Source: Quadrisphaera sp.
GTDB lineage: Bacteria > Actinomycetota > Actinomycetes > Actinomycetales > Quadrisphaeraceae
Length of the DNA stretch: 5,054 nucleotides
Assembly (NCBI GenBank): GCA_029258695.1
Contig: JARIBR010000058.1
Location: forward strand, 1-5,054
Reading direction: 5' to 3'
This document shows positions 1-5,054 of the stretch, one piece after another (within the stretch, counting starts at the first letter, position 1; every line of letters starts with the position of its first letter). The position numbers were made by a program, and so were the translations under genes. Below the pieces are notes generated by a model. It was not told where the DNA came from, made no database searches, and was given only the letters and a program-made list of their open reading frames with translations.

Positions 1-938
1 ACCACGCACCCGAGGTCGCGAGGCTCTTCGCGCTTCAGTGGCGGGCCGCCCTGCCGGCGTGGAGCGCGGCGGGGAGCATCGTGCTGCTCGACGAGAGCGC
101 GAAGCTGCTGTGCCGCGCGGTGTGCGAATGGTCGGGGGTGCCGCTCGCCGAGGACGAGGTGGACCTGCGGACCGAGGACCTGCGCTCGCTCATCGAGGAC
201 GTCGGGGACTTCCGGCCGTGGAACATCGGCTACTTCCGCGCCCGCGCCGCGCGCACCCGCGCCGAGGAGTGGGGCTCCTCGCTCATCGAGCGGACCCGCA
301 GCGGAGAGCTCACCCCTGCGGCCGACAGCCCGCTCGCCGTGGTGGCGGCGTACCGCGAGGACGGCCAGCTGCTCGAGACCCGCATCGCCGCCGTGGACCT
401 GTTGAACGTGCTGCGGCCGACGGTGGCCATCCACCGCTGGATCGCGCTGGCCGGCCTGGCCCTCGAGCTGCATCCCCGGTGGAAGGAGACGCTGCGGGAG
501 CGCGACGACGACGTCGAGGCGTTCGTCCAGGAGGTGCGGCGGTTCTACCCGTTCTTCCCCATGGTCGCGGGCACAGTGCGGCAGGGGTTCGAGTGGCGCG
601 GGGTGAGGTTCCCGGTCGGTCGACGGGTCCTGCTCGACATCACCGCGACCGACCACGACCCGCGGTCGTGGGACGCGCCGGAGGAGTTCCGCCCGGAGCG
701 CTTCCACGAGTGGGACGGCAGCGCCTTCACCTTCATCCCGCAGGGCGGCGGTGACCACGCCACGGGGCACCGCTGCCCGGGGGAGTGGATCACCATCGAG
801 GTCATGTCCGCCGCGGTACGCCTGCTCACGCGGGAGACGGCGTACGAGGCCCCCGCGCAGGACCTGCGGGTCAGCTGGCGGCGGATGCCCACGGCGCCGC
901 GCAGCGGGTTGGTCATGTCCAGGGTGCGCGCAGCCTGA
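1..938 (+). CDS. CYP152-type cytochrome P450 (fatty-acid peroxygenase/decarboxylase family), 5'-truncated by window edge
   Basis: CYP152 enzymes use hydrogen peroxide to hydroxylate or decarboxylate fatty acids in the cytosol. The frame is open from the first full codon at base 3 to TGA at 936-938, giving 311 visible residues. The heme-ligand segment reads FIPQGGGDHATGHRCPGEW, with the axial Cys codon at 774-776. The K-helix ExxR is EVRR (531-542), followed by FYPFFP and then HDPRSW and FRPERF. The family signature LRPTVAI places Arg-Pro at 414-419, matching the Arg242-Pro243 pair of Bacillus P450 BS-beta that binds the fatty-acid carboxylate. Arg to Cys is 120 residues here and 121 in BS-beta. 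The family is about 415-420 residues, so roughly 105 N-terminal residues lie upstream. They include position 85 (Gln in BS-beta, His in OleT), which influences the balance of hydroxylation and decarboxylation, so the reaction cannot be called here. GTG at 81 is not the start, because residues encoded by 3-80 also match the family. Family assignment is firm, substrate unknown. Confidence 0.93.
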   Translation, partial: HAPEVARLFALQWRAALPAWSAAGSIVLLDESAKLLCRAVCEWSGVPLAEDEVDLRTEDLRSLIEDVGDFRPWNIGYFRARAARTRAEEWGSSLIERTRSGELTPAADSPLAVVAAYREDGQLLETRIAAVDLLNVLRPTVAIHRWIALAGLALELHPRWKETLRERDDDVEAFVQEVRRFYPFFPMVAGTVRQGFEWRGVRFPVGRRVLLDITATDHDPRSWDAPEEFRPERFHEWDGSAFTFIPQGGGDHATGHRCPGEWITIEVMSAAVRLLTRETAYEAPAQDLRVSWRRMPTAPRSGLVMSRVRAA

Positions 939-966
939 GAAAAGAGCCCCGGGACGACGCGCCCGT

Positions 967-999
967 GGCGGCGCAGCACCTTCGGGGTGCTGCGCCGCC
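967..999. terminator. Perfect 14-bp hairpin between convergent genes, probable bidirectional terminator
   Basis: The arms GGCGGCGCAGCACC (967-980) and GGTGCTGCGCCGCC (986-999) pair perfectly around a 5-base TTCGG loop. The hairpin starts 28 bases after the P450 stop and ends 77 bases before the stop of the YtxH-like gene, which reads toward it from the other strand. No T-tract directly follows either arm. That is common for terminator hairpins in high-GC actinomycetes, but it makes the call an inference from position and stem strength. Confidence 0.72.
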
Positions 1000-1076
1000 G
1001 CCCGTCACCGCGGCGTTCGGGCCACCTGGTTCGGTGTTCCGTCCGAGGCCGCTCGGCGTTCAGCGCTGCGTGGTGC

Positions 1077-1565
1077 TCAGGACGCCCGGTTGCCCGCGTC
1101 CGAGACCGGCTTGCCCTGGTTCGACACCGGCTTGGTGTCCGGGGTGGCCTTGCTGTCGGCGAAGCCGCTGTCGGGCGAGGCCACGCCGGAGCCGCTGGCC
1201 TCGTGGTCGGTGTTCTCCGAGCGGGCGGTGACCGGGCCCGGAGCCTTGGAGCCGGTGGTCGGCGTCCCCGAGGGCTTGGGCGACGAGCCCGACGTGCCCG
1301 TGCCGGAGGTGACGTCCTTGCCGGTCTTCTCCTCGACCTTCGAGGTGGCCTGGTCGACGAGCTTGGCCGCCTGGGGTGAGCTGGAGGCGGCCGCCTTGGC
1401 ACCCTTGACGGCCTGGTCCTGAGCGGCGTCGACACCCTGCTGGACCTTGGGGTTGTTCCACGTCTTGGACGCGGCCGACTTGATCTGCTCGTAGCGCTGA
1501 CGCCCCGCCGCGGCGCCCAGCACGTAGCCGACGCCCACGCCGGCGAGGAAGCTGATCTTGCCCAT
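1077..1565 (-). CDS. YtxH-like small membrane-anchored protein with low-complexity tail
   Basis: This is a 162-residue protein of unknown function. It starts at ATG (1563-1565), chosen because AGGAG lies 7 bases upstream and the N-terminus MGKISFLAGVGVGYVLGAAAG is the usual actinobacterial YtxH-like opening. Residues 5-20 form one glycine/alanine-rich hydrophobic segment with small residues spaced as in glycine zippers. GRQRYEQIK (21-29) is a basic, membrane-proximal stretch that would favour a cytoplasmic C-terminus. Residues 30-80 are Ala/Lys/Gln/Asp-rich and probably helical. Residues 85-162 are disordered-looking and rich in Ser, Thr, Gly, Pro and Asp. The tail has two near-identical 7-residue units beginning KPVS (145-158). 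There is no catalytic motif. The gene lies 116 bases after gabT on the same strand, but its own strong ribosome binding site and the hairpins between them suggest separate expression. YtxH relatives in Bacillus are linked to general stress, but that role is not shown here. Confidence 0.85.
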   Translation of the reverse strand: MGKISFLAGVGVGYVLGAAAGRQRYEQIKSAASKTWNNPKVQQGVDAAQDQAVKGAKAAASSSPQAAKLVDQATSKVEEKTGKDVTSGTGTSGSSPKPSGTPTTGSKAPGPVTARSENTDHEASGSGVASPDSGFADSKATPDTKPVSNQGKPVSDAGNRAS

Positions 1566-1572
1566 GATGGTG

Positions 1573-1577
1573 CTCCT
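1573..1577 (-). promoter_or_regulatory. Shine-Dalgarno site (AGGAG) of the YtxH-like gene
   Basis: On the minus strand AGGAG lies 7 bases before the ATG at 1565. It fixes this start against the much longer open frame that continues upstream. It is the only strong Shine-Dalgarno site at a gene start in the window, since gabT, dxr and the protease gene all lack one. Confidence 0.8.
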
Positions 1578-1591
1578 GATCTCTCGGGGTC

Positions 1592-1606
1592 CCCGGCGTC
1601 GCCGGG
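1592..1606 (-). repeat. Short GC hairpin in the leader of the YtxH-like gene
   Basis: CCCGGC (1592-1597) and GCCGGG (1601-1606) pair perfectly around a 3-base loop, 15 bases upstream of the AGGAG site. It overlaps a second small palindrome, CGGGGTCCCCG (1585-1595), so the two would compete. It may be leader RNA structure or a remnant of gabT termination. At this GC content chance is a real alternative. Confidence 0.35.
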
Positions 1607-1645
1607 CTGCCGCTCGTGCGGCCTCGGTGCAGTCTGACCGACGAC

Positions 1646-1675
1646 CACCGCCGAGCGCACGCGCGGGCGGCGGTG
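1646..1675 (-). terminator. Hairpin just past the gabT stop, candidate terminator
   Basis: CACCGCCG (1646-1653) and CGGCGGTG (1668-1675) pair perfectly over 8 bp, with a 14-base loop that can itself fold (GCGC at 1655-1658 with GCGC at 1661-1664). It begins 6 bases after the gabT stop in the direction of transcription. No T-tract follows. Position supports a terminator or a 3'-end stabilising structure, but some readthrough into the YtxH-like gene remains possible. Confidence 0.5.
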
Positions 1676-1681
1676 CGGTGC

Positions 1682-3058
1682 TCAGCGGTCCGCGCCGAGC
1701 ACGGAGGTGATCGCGGTGCTGAGCACCTCGAGGGCGTCGTCGAGGAGGGGCTCCTCCATCGTCAGCGGTGGCAGGAGCCGCAGGACGTTGCCGCCCGTCC
1801 CGCAGACCAGCGTGACCACCCCGGCCGCGTGGCACGCCGCGCTGATCGCGGCCGTGGCGGCGGGGTCGGGGTCCAGCGTGCCCGGCCGGACGAGCTCGAT
1901 GGCGACCATCGCCCCGCGGCCGCGGACCTCGGCGATGTCCGGGTGACGCTGGGCGAGCGGGCGCAACGTCGCGGTGATGCGCTCCCCGAGGCGTCGGGCG
2001 GCCGAGGCGAGGTCGTCGCGCTCGATGACCTCCATGGCGGCCAGCGCCGCCGCGCAGGCCACGGGGTTCCCGCCGAAGGTGCCCCCCAGGCCGCCGCCGT
2101 GCACGGCGTCGAGCACCTCTGCGCGGGCCACCATGCCGGCCAGCGGGAGCCCGCCGGCGATGCCCTTCGCGAGGCTGACGATGTCGGGCTCGACGCCCTC
2201 GTCCTGGCACGCGAACAGGTCACCCGTCCGGGCGAAGCCGGTCTGGACCTCGTCGGCGACCAGCAGCGCGCCGTTCTCCCGGCACCAGCGCGCCAGCGCG
2301 GGGAGGAACCCCGGTGCGGGGACGATGAAGCCCCCCTCGCCCTGGATCGGCTCGACCACCACGCACGCCACCTGGTCGGCGCCGACCTGGGTCTCGACGT
2401 CCGCGAGCGCGCGGCGCGCGGCCTGCTCGCCGGTCATGCCGCGGGGGTCGCGCAGCGGGTAGGACATCGGCGCCCGGTAGACCTCGGAGGCGAAGGGCCC
2501 GAACCCGTGCTTGTAGGGCATGACCTTGGCGGTCATGGCCATCGTGAGGTTGGTGCGCCCGTGGTAGGCGTGGTCGAAGACGACCACCGCGTCGCGACCG
2601 GTGGCGTGCCGGGCCACCTTGACGGCGTTCTCGACGGCCTCCGCGCCGGAGTTGAACAGCGCGGCCTTGACGCCGCCGTCACCGTCGGTGCGCCGGACCG
2701 GGACCATCCGGGTGAGGCGCTCGCACACCGCCACGTAGCCCTCGTAGGGGTTGACCATGAAGCAGGAGTGGGTCAGCGCGCCGGCCTGCTGCGCCACGGC
2801 GGCGGCGACCTCGGGGTGGGCGTGGCCCACGTTGACCACGGCGATGCCCGAGCCCAGGTCGACGAGCTGGTTGCCGTCGACGTCGACGAGGACCGCCCCG
2901 CCGGCGCGCTCGAGGTAGGCCGGGAGCGTCGAGCCCACGGCACTGGTGACCGCGGCGGCCCGCCGGGCGTGCAACGCCCGCGAGCGGGGGCCGGGGATCT
3001 CGGTGACCAGCCGTCGTTGCTGCTCCACGCCGGTCCGTGACTGCGTCGTCATCGTCAT
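1682..3058 (-). CDS. gabT: 4-aminobutyrate aminotransferase (class-III PLP aminotransferase)
   Basis: GabT moves the amino group of 4-aminobutyrate to 2-oxoglutarate, giving succinic semialdehyde and glutamate in the cytosol. The protein has 458 residues, the usual length. Class-III landmarks occur in order: [19 protein letters not shown] (61-79), the phosphate-binding [15 protein letters not shown] (136-150), FDHAYHGRT (161-169), EPIQGEGG (236-243), [15 protein letters not shown] (265-279) with the PLP-ring Asp at 269, and [14 protein letters not shown] (295-308) with the Schiff-base Lys at 298. GGTFGGNP (325-332) follows. The family call is strong. GABA as substrate rests on overall resemblance to actinobacterial GabT, and a related omega-amino acid such as 5-aminovalerate is possible. 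No succinic semialdehyde dehydrogenase gene is in the window. The ATG at 3058 has no Shine-Dalgarno site but sits 6 bases after a -10-like TACCCT, so it may be leaderless. Met3 (codon 3050-3052) is a less likely alternative start. The gene is divergent from dxr. Confidence 0.93.
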   Translation of the reverse strand: MTMTTQSRTGVEQQRRLVTEIPGPRSRALHARRAAAVTSAVGSTLPAYLERAGGAVLVDVDGNQLVDLGSGIAVVNVGHAHPEVAAAVAQQAGALTHSCFMVNPYEGYVAVCERLTRMVPVRRTDGDGGVKAALFNSGAEAVENAVKVARHATGRDAVVVFDHAYHGRTNLTMAMTAKVMPYKHGFGPFASEVYRAPMSYPLRDPRGMTGEQAARRALADVETQVGADQVACVVVEPIQGEGGFIVPAPGFLPALARWCRENGALLVADEVQTGFARTGDLFACQDEGVEPDIVSLAKGIAGGLPLAGMVARAEVLDAVHGGGLGGTFGGNPVACAAALAAMEVIERDDLASAARRLGERITATLRPLAQRHPDIAEVRGRGAMVAIELVRPGTLDPDPAATAAISAACHAAGVVTLVCGTGGNVLRLLPPLTMEEPLLDDALEVLSTAITSVLGADR

Positions 3059-3064
3059 GGACCG

Positions 3065-3070
3065 AGGGTA
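3065..3070 (-). promoter_or_regulatory. Putative -10 element (TACCCT) for leaderless gabT transcript
   Basis: On the minus strand TACCCT fits the actinobacterial -10 pattern TANNNT and ends 6 bases before the gabT ATG, which would put transcription start on or beside the A of the start codon. There is no Shine-Dalgarno site in the upstream 20 bases, as expected for a leaderless message. No convincing -35 hexamer is seen. Spacing and motif are seen, and function is inferred. Confidence 0.5.
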
Positions 3071-3090
3071 GGACGGATGTGGCGTCCCGC

Positions 3091-3152
3091 GCTCCCGCGA
3101 GCAGGCGGACGGGCGGACGGGCGGACAGGCGGACGGGCGGACGGGCGGGAGC
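3091..3152. repeat. 8-bp inverted repeat framing the tandem repeat
   Basis: GCTCCCGC (3091-3098) and GCGGGAGC (3145-3152) are exact reverse complements enclosing 46 bases that hold the tandem repeat. A separate direct repeat, GAGCAGGC, occurs at 3099-3106 and 3149-3156, exactly 50 bases apart. Possible readings are an operator pair, the base of a cruciform, or the edges of a local duplication. All are inference. Confidence 0.5.
3104..3149. repeat. Tandem repeat of 8-bp unit GGCGGACG, five full copies
   Basis: Full units lie at 3104, 3112, 3120, 3128 and 3136, followed by a partial sixth (3144-3149). Only one base departs among the five: the last base of unit 3 is A instead of G. The array lies between the divergent gabT and dxr starts. 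The 8-base period is not a multiple of three, so length changes would shift any frame, which argues that the tract is non-coding. It could be a slippage-prone simple repeat or clustered binding sites. Confidence 0.9.
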
Positions 3153-3165
3153 AGGCCGACAGCCG

Positions 3166-3175
3166 GACGGCCGTC
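3166..3175. promoter_or_regulatory. 10-bp perfect palindrome GACGGCCGTC, possible operator
   Basis: The palindrome lies 48 bases upstream of the putative dxr -10 element and about 95 bases from that of gabT. Its place between divergent promoters would suit a regulator half-site pair. GC-rich palindromes of this length arise by chance in such DNA, so confidence is low. Confidence 0.25.
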
Positions 3176-3222
3176 GAGGTGACCCCGGGCGCCAGCACCG
3201 GACGACGCCCAGCCGCGCGTCG

Positions 3223-3228
3223 CACAAT
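3223..3228 (+). promoter_or_regulatory. Putative -10 element (CACAAT) for leaderless dxr transcript
   Basis: CACAAT is an A/T-rich island in GC-rich DNA. It differs from the actinobacterial -10 consensus TANNNT only at the first base. It ends 6 bases before the GTG start, the same spacing as at gabT on the other strand. There is no Shine-Dalgarno site, and no clear -35 is seen (CGGACG at an 18-base spacing is weak). Confidence 0.5.
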
Positions 3229-3234
3229 GGGCGG

Positions 3235-4452
3235 GTGAGTCTTCGTGAGGTCGTGCTGCTCGGCTCGACCGGCAGCATCGGCACCCAGGCGGTCGAGGTC
3301 GTCACCGCCCACCCCGACCGCTTCCGCGTGATCGCCCTGTCGGCCGGGGGGAGCGACGTCGACCTCCTCGCCCGCCAGGCCCTCCAGCTCGGCGTGGGCG
3401 TGGTCGCCGTCGCCCGTGAGGACGCCGCCGAGCCGCTGCGCGAGGCGCTCGCCTCCCACGCCGCCCGGGACGCCGGAGCCCGCGGGGGGCCGCTGCCCCG
3501 CGTGCTCGCCGGGCCCGACGCCGCCAGCGAGGTGGCCGCCATGCCCTGTGACGTGGTGCTCAACGGCATCACCGGCTCGGTCGGCCTCGCGCCCACGCTG
3601 GCGGCGCTCGCCGCGGGCACCACGCTGGCGCTGGCCAACAAGGAGTCGCTGGTGGTCGGCGGACGCCTGGTCACCGACGCCGCCGCGCCGGGGCAGGTCG
3701 TGCCCGTGGACTCCGAGCACTCGGCCATCGCCCAGGCGCTGCGCGGCGGTAGCCCTGACGAGGTGCGACGCCTCGTGGTCACCGCCTCGGGAGGGCCGTT
3801 CCGCGGGTGGAGCCGCGAGCGGCTCGCCGGCGTCACCCCCGAGCAGGCCGGAGCGCACCCCACGTGGGACATGGGGCCGGTGATCACCATCAACTCCGCG
3901 ACCCTGGTCAACAAGGGCCTCGAGGTCATCGAGGCGCACCTGCTCTTCGGCGTGCCCCTGGAGCGCGTCGACGTCGTCGTCCACCCCCAGTCGATCGTCC
4001 ACTCCATGGTCGAGTTCACCGACGGCTCCACGCTGGCCCAGGCGTCCCCGCCGGACATGCGCCTGCCCATCGCGCTCGGCCTGCAGTGGCCCCACCGCCT
4101 GGAGCGGGCCGGGTACGGCCTGGACCTGTCCACCGCCCAGTCGTGGACGTTCGAGCCGCTCGACGAGGACGTCTTCCCGGCCGTGGCGCTGTGCCGGTCC
4201 GCGGCCGCGGCGGGCGGCACCGCCACCGCGGTGCTCAACGCGGCGAACGAGGAGGCCGTCGGCGCGTTCCGCGACGGCCGGCTCTCCTTCACCGGCATCG
4301 TGGACCTCGTGAGCGAGGTGGTGGCGGCGCGCCCGCCCGACGACGGCCCCCTGACGGTGGAGACGGTGCTCGGCGCGGAGCGCTGGGCCCGCGCTGCCGC
4401 CCAGGAGCGGGTCGCCGCCACGCCCCCCGTCGTCGCGCAGGCACGCCGATGA
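3235..4452 (+). CDS. dxr: 1-deoxy-D-xylulose 5-phosphate reductoisomerase
   Basis: Dxr (IspC) converts DXP to 2-C-methyl-D-erythritol 4-phosphate using NADPH and a divalent metal, the committed step of the cytosolic MEP isoprenoid pathway and the target of fosmidomycin. From GTG at 3235 it is 405 residues, close to the usual 385-405. The NADPH loop GSTGSIG is at 10-16 and NKES at 135-138. The metal ligands are Asp159 and Glu161 (PVDSEHSAI) plus Glu230. Substrate phosphate and backbone contacts are SGG (185-187), His208, Ser221, Asn226 and Lys227 within HPTWDMG and [22 protein letters not shown] (250-261) and LQWPHR (283-288) follow, then the helical C-terminal domain. All catalytic residues are present. 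The frame is open further upstream, even into gabT, but that stretch reads through the non-coding tandem repeat, and the family N-terminus begins at this GTG. The stop overlaps the start of the protease gene, so the two are cotranscribed. Confidence 0.96.
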   Translation: MSLREVVLLGSTGSIGTQAVEVVTAHPDRFRVIALSAGGSDVDLLARQALQLGVGVVAVAREDAAEPLREALASHAARDAGARGGPLPRVLAGPDAASEVAAMPCDVVLNGITGSVGLAPTLAALAAGTTLALANKESLVVGGRLVTDAAAPGQVVPVDSEHSAIAQALRGGSPDEVRRLVVTASGGPFRGWSRERLAGVTPEQAGAHPTWDMGPVITINSATLVNKGLEVIEAHLLFGVPLERVDVVVHPQSIVHSMVEFTDGSTLAQASPPDMRLPIALGLQWPHRLERAGYGLDLSTAQSWTFEPLDEDVFPAVALCRSAAAAGGTATAVLNAANEEAVGAFRDGRLSFTGIVDLVSEVVAARPPDDGPLTVETVLGAERWARAAAQERVAATPPVVAQARR

Positions 4453-5054
4453 GCGTGGTGCTCGCCTACGTCATCGGCGTGCTGGTCCTGGTGATCGGGC
4501 TCGCCGTCTCCATCGCGCTGCACGAGGTGGGCCACCTCGTCCCGGCCAAGACGTTCGGGGTCAAGGTCACCCAGTACATGGTCGGTTTCGGCCCCACGCT
4601 CTTCTCGCGGCGGCGCGGCGAGACCGAGTACGGCGTCAAGGCGATCCCGCTCGGCGGGTACATCCGGATGATCGGCATGTACGCCCCCCACCTGCCCGAG
4701 GGCACGAAGCCTCGCCGCGCCGGGCGCTTCTCCCACCTCGCCGACGACGCGCGGGCCGCTGCCGCGGAGGAGATCGGCGAGGGGGAGGACCCCCGCACGT
4801 TCTACCGCCTACCGGTCCGCAAGCGCCTCGTCGTGATGCTCGGGGGGCCGGCGATGAACTTCGTCCTCGCCGTCCTGTTCATCGGCCTCATGCTCAGCGT
4901 CACCGGCATCCCCGCCGCGCAGCCGGGAGCGGAGGTCGCCTCGGTCAGCCGCTGCGTGGTGCCCGCCGGGCAGGCCGCCCAGGACGGGTGCGGCCCCGCG
5001 GACCCCGCGACGCCCGCCGCGCAGGCGGGGGTGGAGCCCGGTGACGTCATCGTC
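4449..5054 (+). CDS. rseP: Site-2 membrane metalloprotease (M50B, RseP/Rip1 type), 3'-truncated by window edge
   Basis: This family cuts membrane-embedded anti-sigma factors and similar substrates inside the bilayer. The window holds the first 202 residues, about half of the protein. ATG at 4449 overlaps the dxr stop (ATGA) and has no strong Shine-Dalgarno site, so translational coupling is likely. Residues 3-24 form the first membrane helix, which runs into the zinc motif HEVGH (25-29). [20 protein letters not shown] (43-62) and [11 protein letters not shown] (66-76) match the RIP family. Residues 80-118 are a charged cytosolic insert, then LGGPAMNF (131-138) opens the second helix (to about 152). 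A PDZ domain starts near 158, with a two-Cys insert (C169, C181) before [10 protein letters not shown], where the window ends. The distal zinc Asp motif in the third helix lies outside. Mycobacterium tuberculosis has the same neighbours: dxr, then rip1, then ispG. Substrate is unknown. Confidence 0.94.
   Translation, partial: MSVVLAYVIGVLVLVIGLAVSIALHEVGHLVPAKTFGVKVTQYMVGFGPTLFSRRRGETEYGVKAIPLGGYIRMIGMYAPHLPEGTKPRRAGRFSHLADDARAAAAEEIGEGEDPRTFYRLPVRKRLVVMLGGPAMNFVLAVLFIGLMLSVTGIPAAQPGAEVASVSRCVVPAGQAAQDGCGPADPATPAAQAGVEPGDVIV

Noticed and set aside
950..965. Small CGGG/CCCG stem followed on the - strand by CTCTTTT, as a separate terminator for the YtxH-like gene
   Set aside because: It has only four base pairs around an 8-base loop. 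The adjacent 14-bp hairpin is a far better candidate, although the short T-rich run could assist.
545..1660. A long open frame on the - strand (371 codons) antisense to the P450 and overlapping the YtxH-like gene
   Set aside because: The translation is Arg/Pro/Ser-rich low complexity with no family motif, as expected for an off-frame reading of GC-rich coding DNA. The P450 and YtxH-like frames explain the sequence.
1566..1681. A promoter for the YtxH-like gene
   Set aside because: CAGACT in the spacer is only a weak -10 match and no -35 partner is visible, so no promoter can be supported.
1566..2210. Upstream extension of the YtxH-like frame to 377 codons
   Set aside because: The added part is antisense-frame noise inside gabT. 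The AGGAG site and the typical MGKISF-like opening fix the start at 1565.
1616..3040. A 474-codon open frame on the + strand antisense to gabT
   Set aside because: It is a shadow of gabT: rich in Arg, Gly, Ala, Val, His and Asp with no recognisable domain, while the opposite strand encodes a full aminotransferase.
3104..3149. CRISPR array or origin iterons
   Set aside because: Units are 8 bp with no spacers, so it is not CRISPR. There is no replication gene or A/T-rich unwinding tract nearby to support iterons.
3037..3234. N-terminal extension of dxr to an earlier in-frame GTG at 3037
   Set aside because: It would overlap gabT and translate the tandem repeat into an Arg/Gly-rich stretch absent from Dxr proteins. 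The family N-terminus begins at 3235.
2679..4736. A 685-codon open frame on the - strand spanning dxr and the intergenic region
   Set aside because: It is antisense to dxr and the protease gene and crosses the 8-bp tandem repeat. Its translation is low-complexity and matches no family I know.

Overview
The window comes from a very GC-rich chromosome with almost every third codon position G or C. Its genes are of actinobacterial type: a YtxH-like small protein of the kind common in Actinomycetia, the dxr-rip1 gene pair found in mycobacteria and relatives, and apparent leaderless start sites. I read it as a high-GC actinomycete but cannot name the genus.

Layout. (1) Bases 1-938, + strand: the last roughly three quarters of a CYP152-type cytochrome P450 (fatty-acid peroxygenase/decarboxylase family). 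Its true start lies before the window. (2) Bases 939-1076: a convergent intergenic gap with a perfect 14-bp hairpin, probably a shared terminator. (3) Bases 1077-1565, - strand: a 162-residue YtxH-like protein with one membrane segment and a low-complexity tail. (4) Bases 1566-1681: a short spacer with hairpins. (5) Bases 1682-3058, - strand: a complete class-III PLP aminotransferase, best called 4-aminobutyrate aminotransferase (gabT). (6) Bases 3059-3234: a divergent promoter region with five 8-bp tandem repeats framed by a perfect 8-bp inverted repeat, plus a 10-bp palindrome. (7) Bases 3235-4452, + strand: complete dxr (DXP reductoisomerase, second step of the MEP isoprenoid pathway), starting at GTG. 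(8) Bases 4449-5054, + strand: the start of a site-2 membrane metalloprotease (RseP/Rip1 type), overlapping dxr by ATGA and running off the end of the window.

How they fit together. dxr and the protease form one transcription unit. In mycobacteria the same pair is followed by ispG, so ispG may lie just past the window. gabT is divergent from dxr and may share regulatory DNA with it. The YtxH-like gene follows gabT on the same strand but has its own strong ribosome binding site. The P450 converges on it and shows no evident functional link.

I found no clearly new system. The most interesting points are the paired leaderless-type starts of gabT and dxr and the repeat structure between them. 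No RNA genes, CRISPR arrays, insertion sequences or phage elements were seen.
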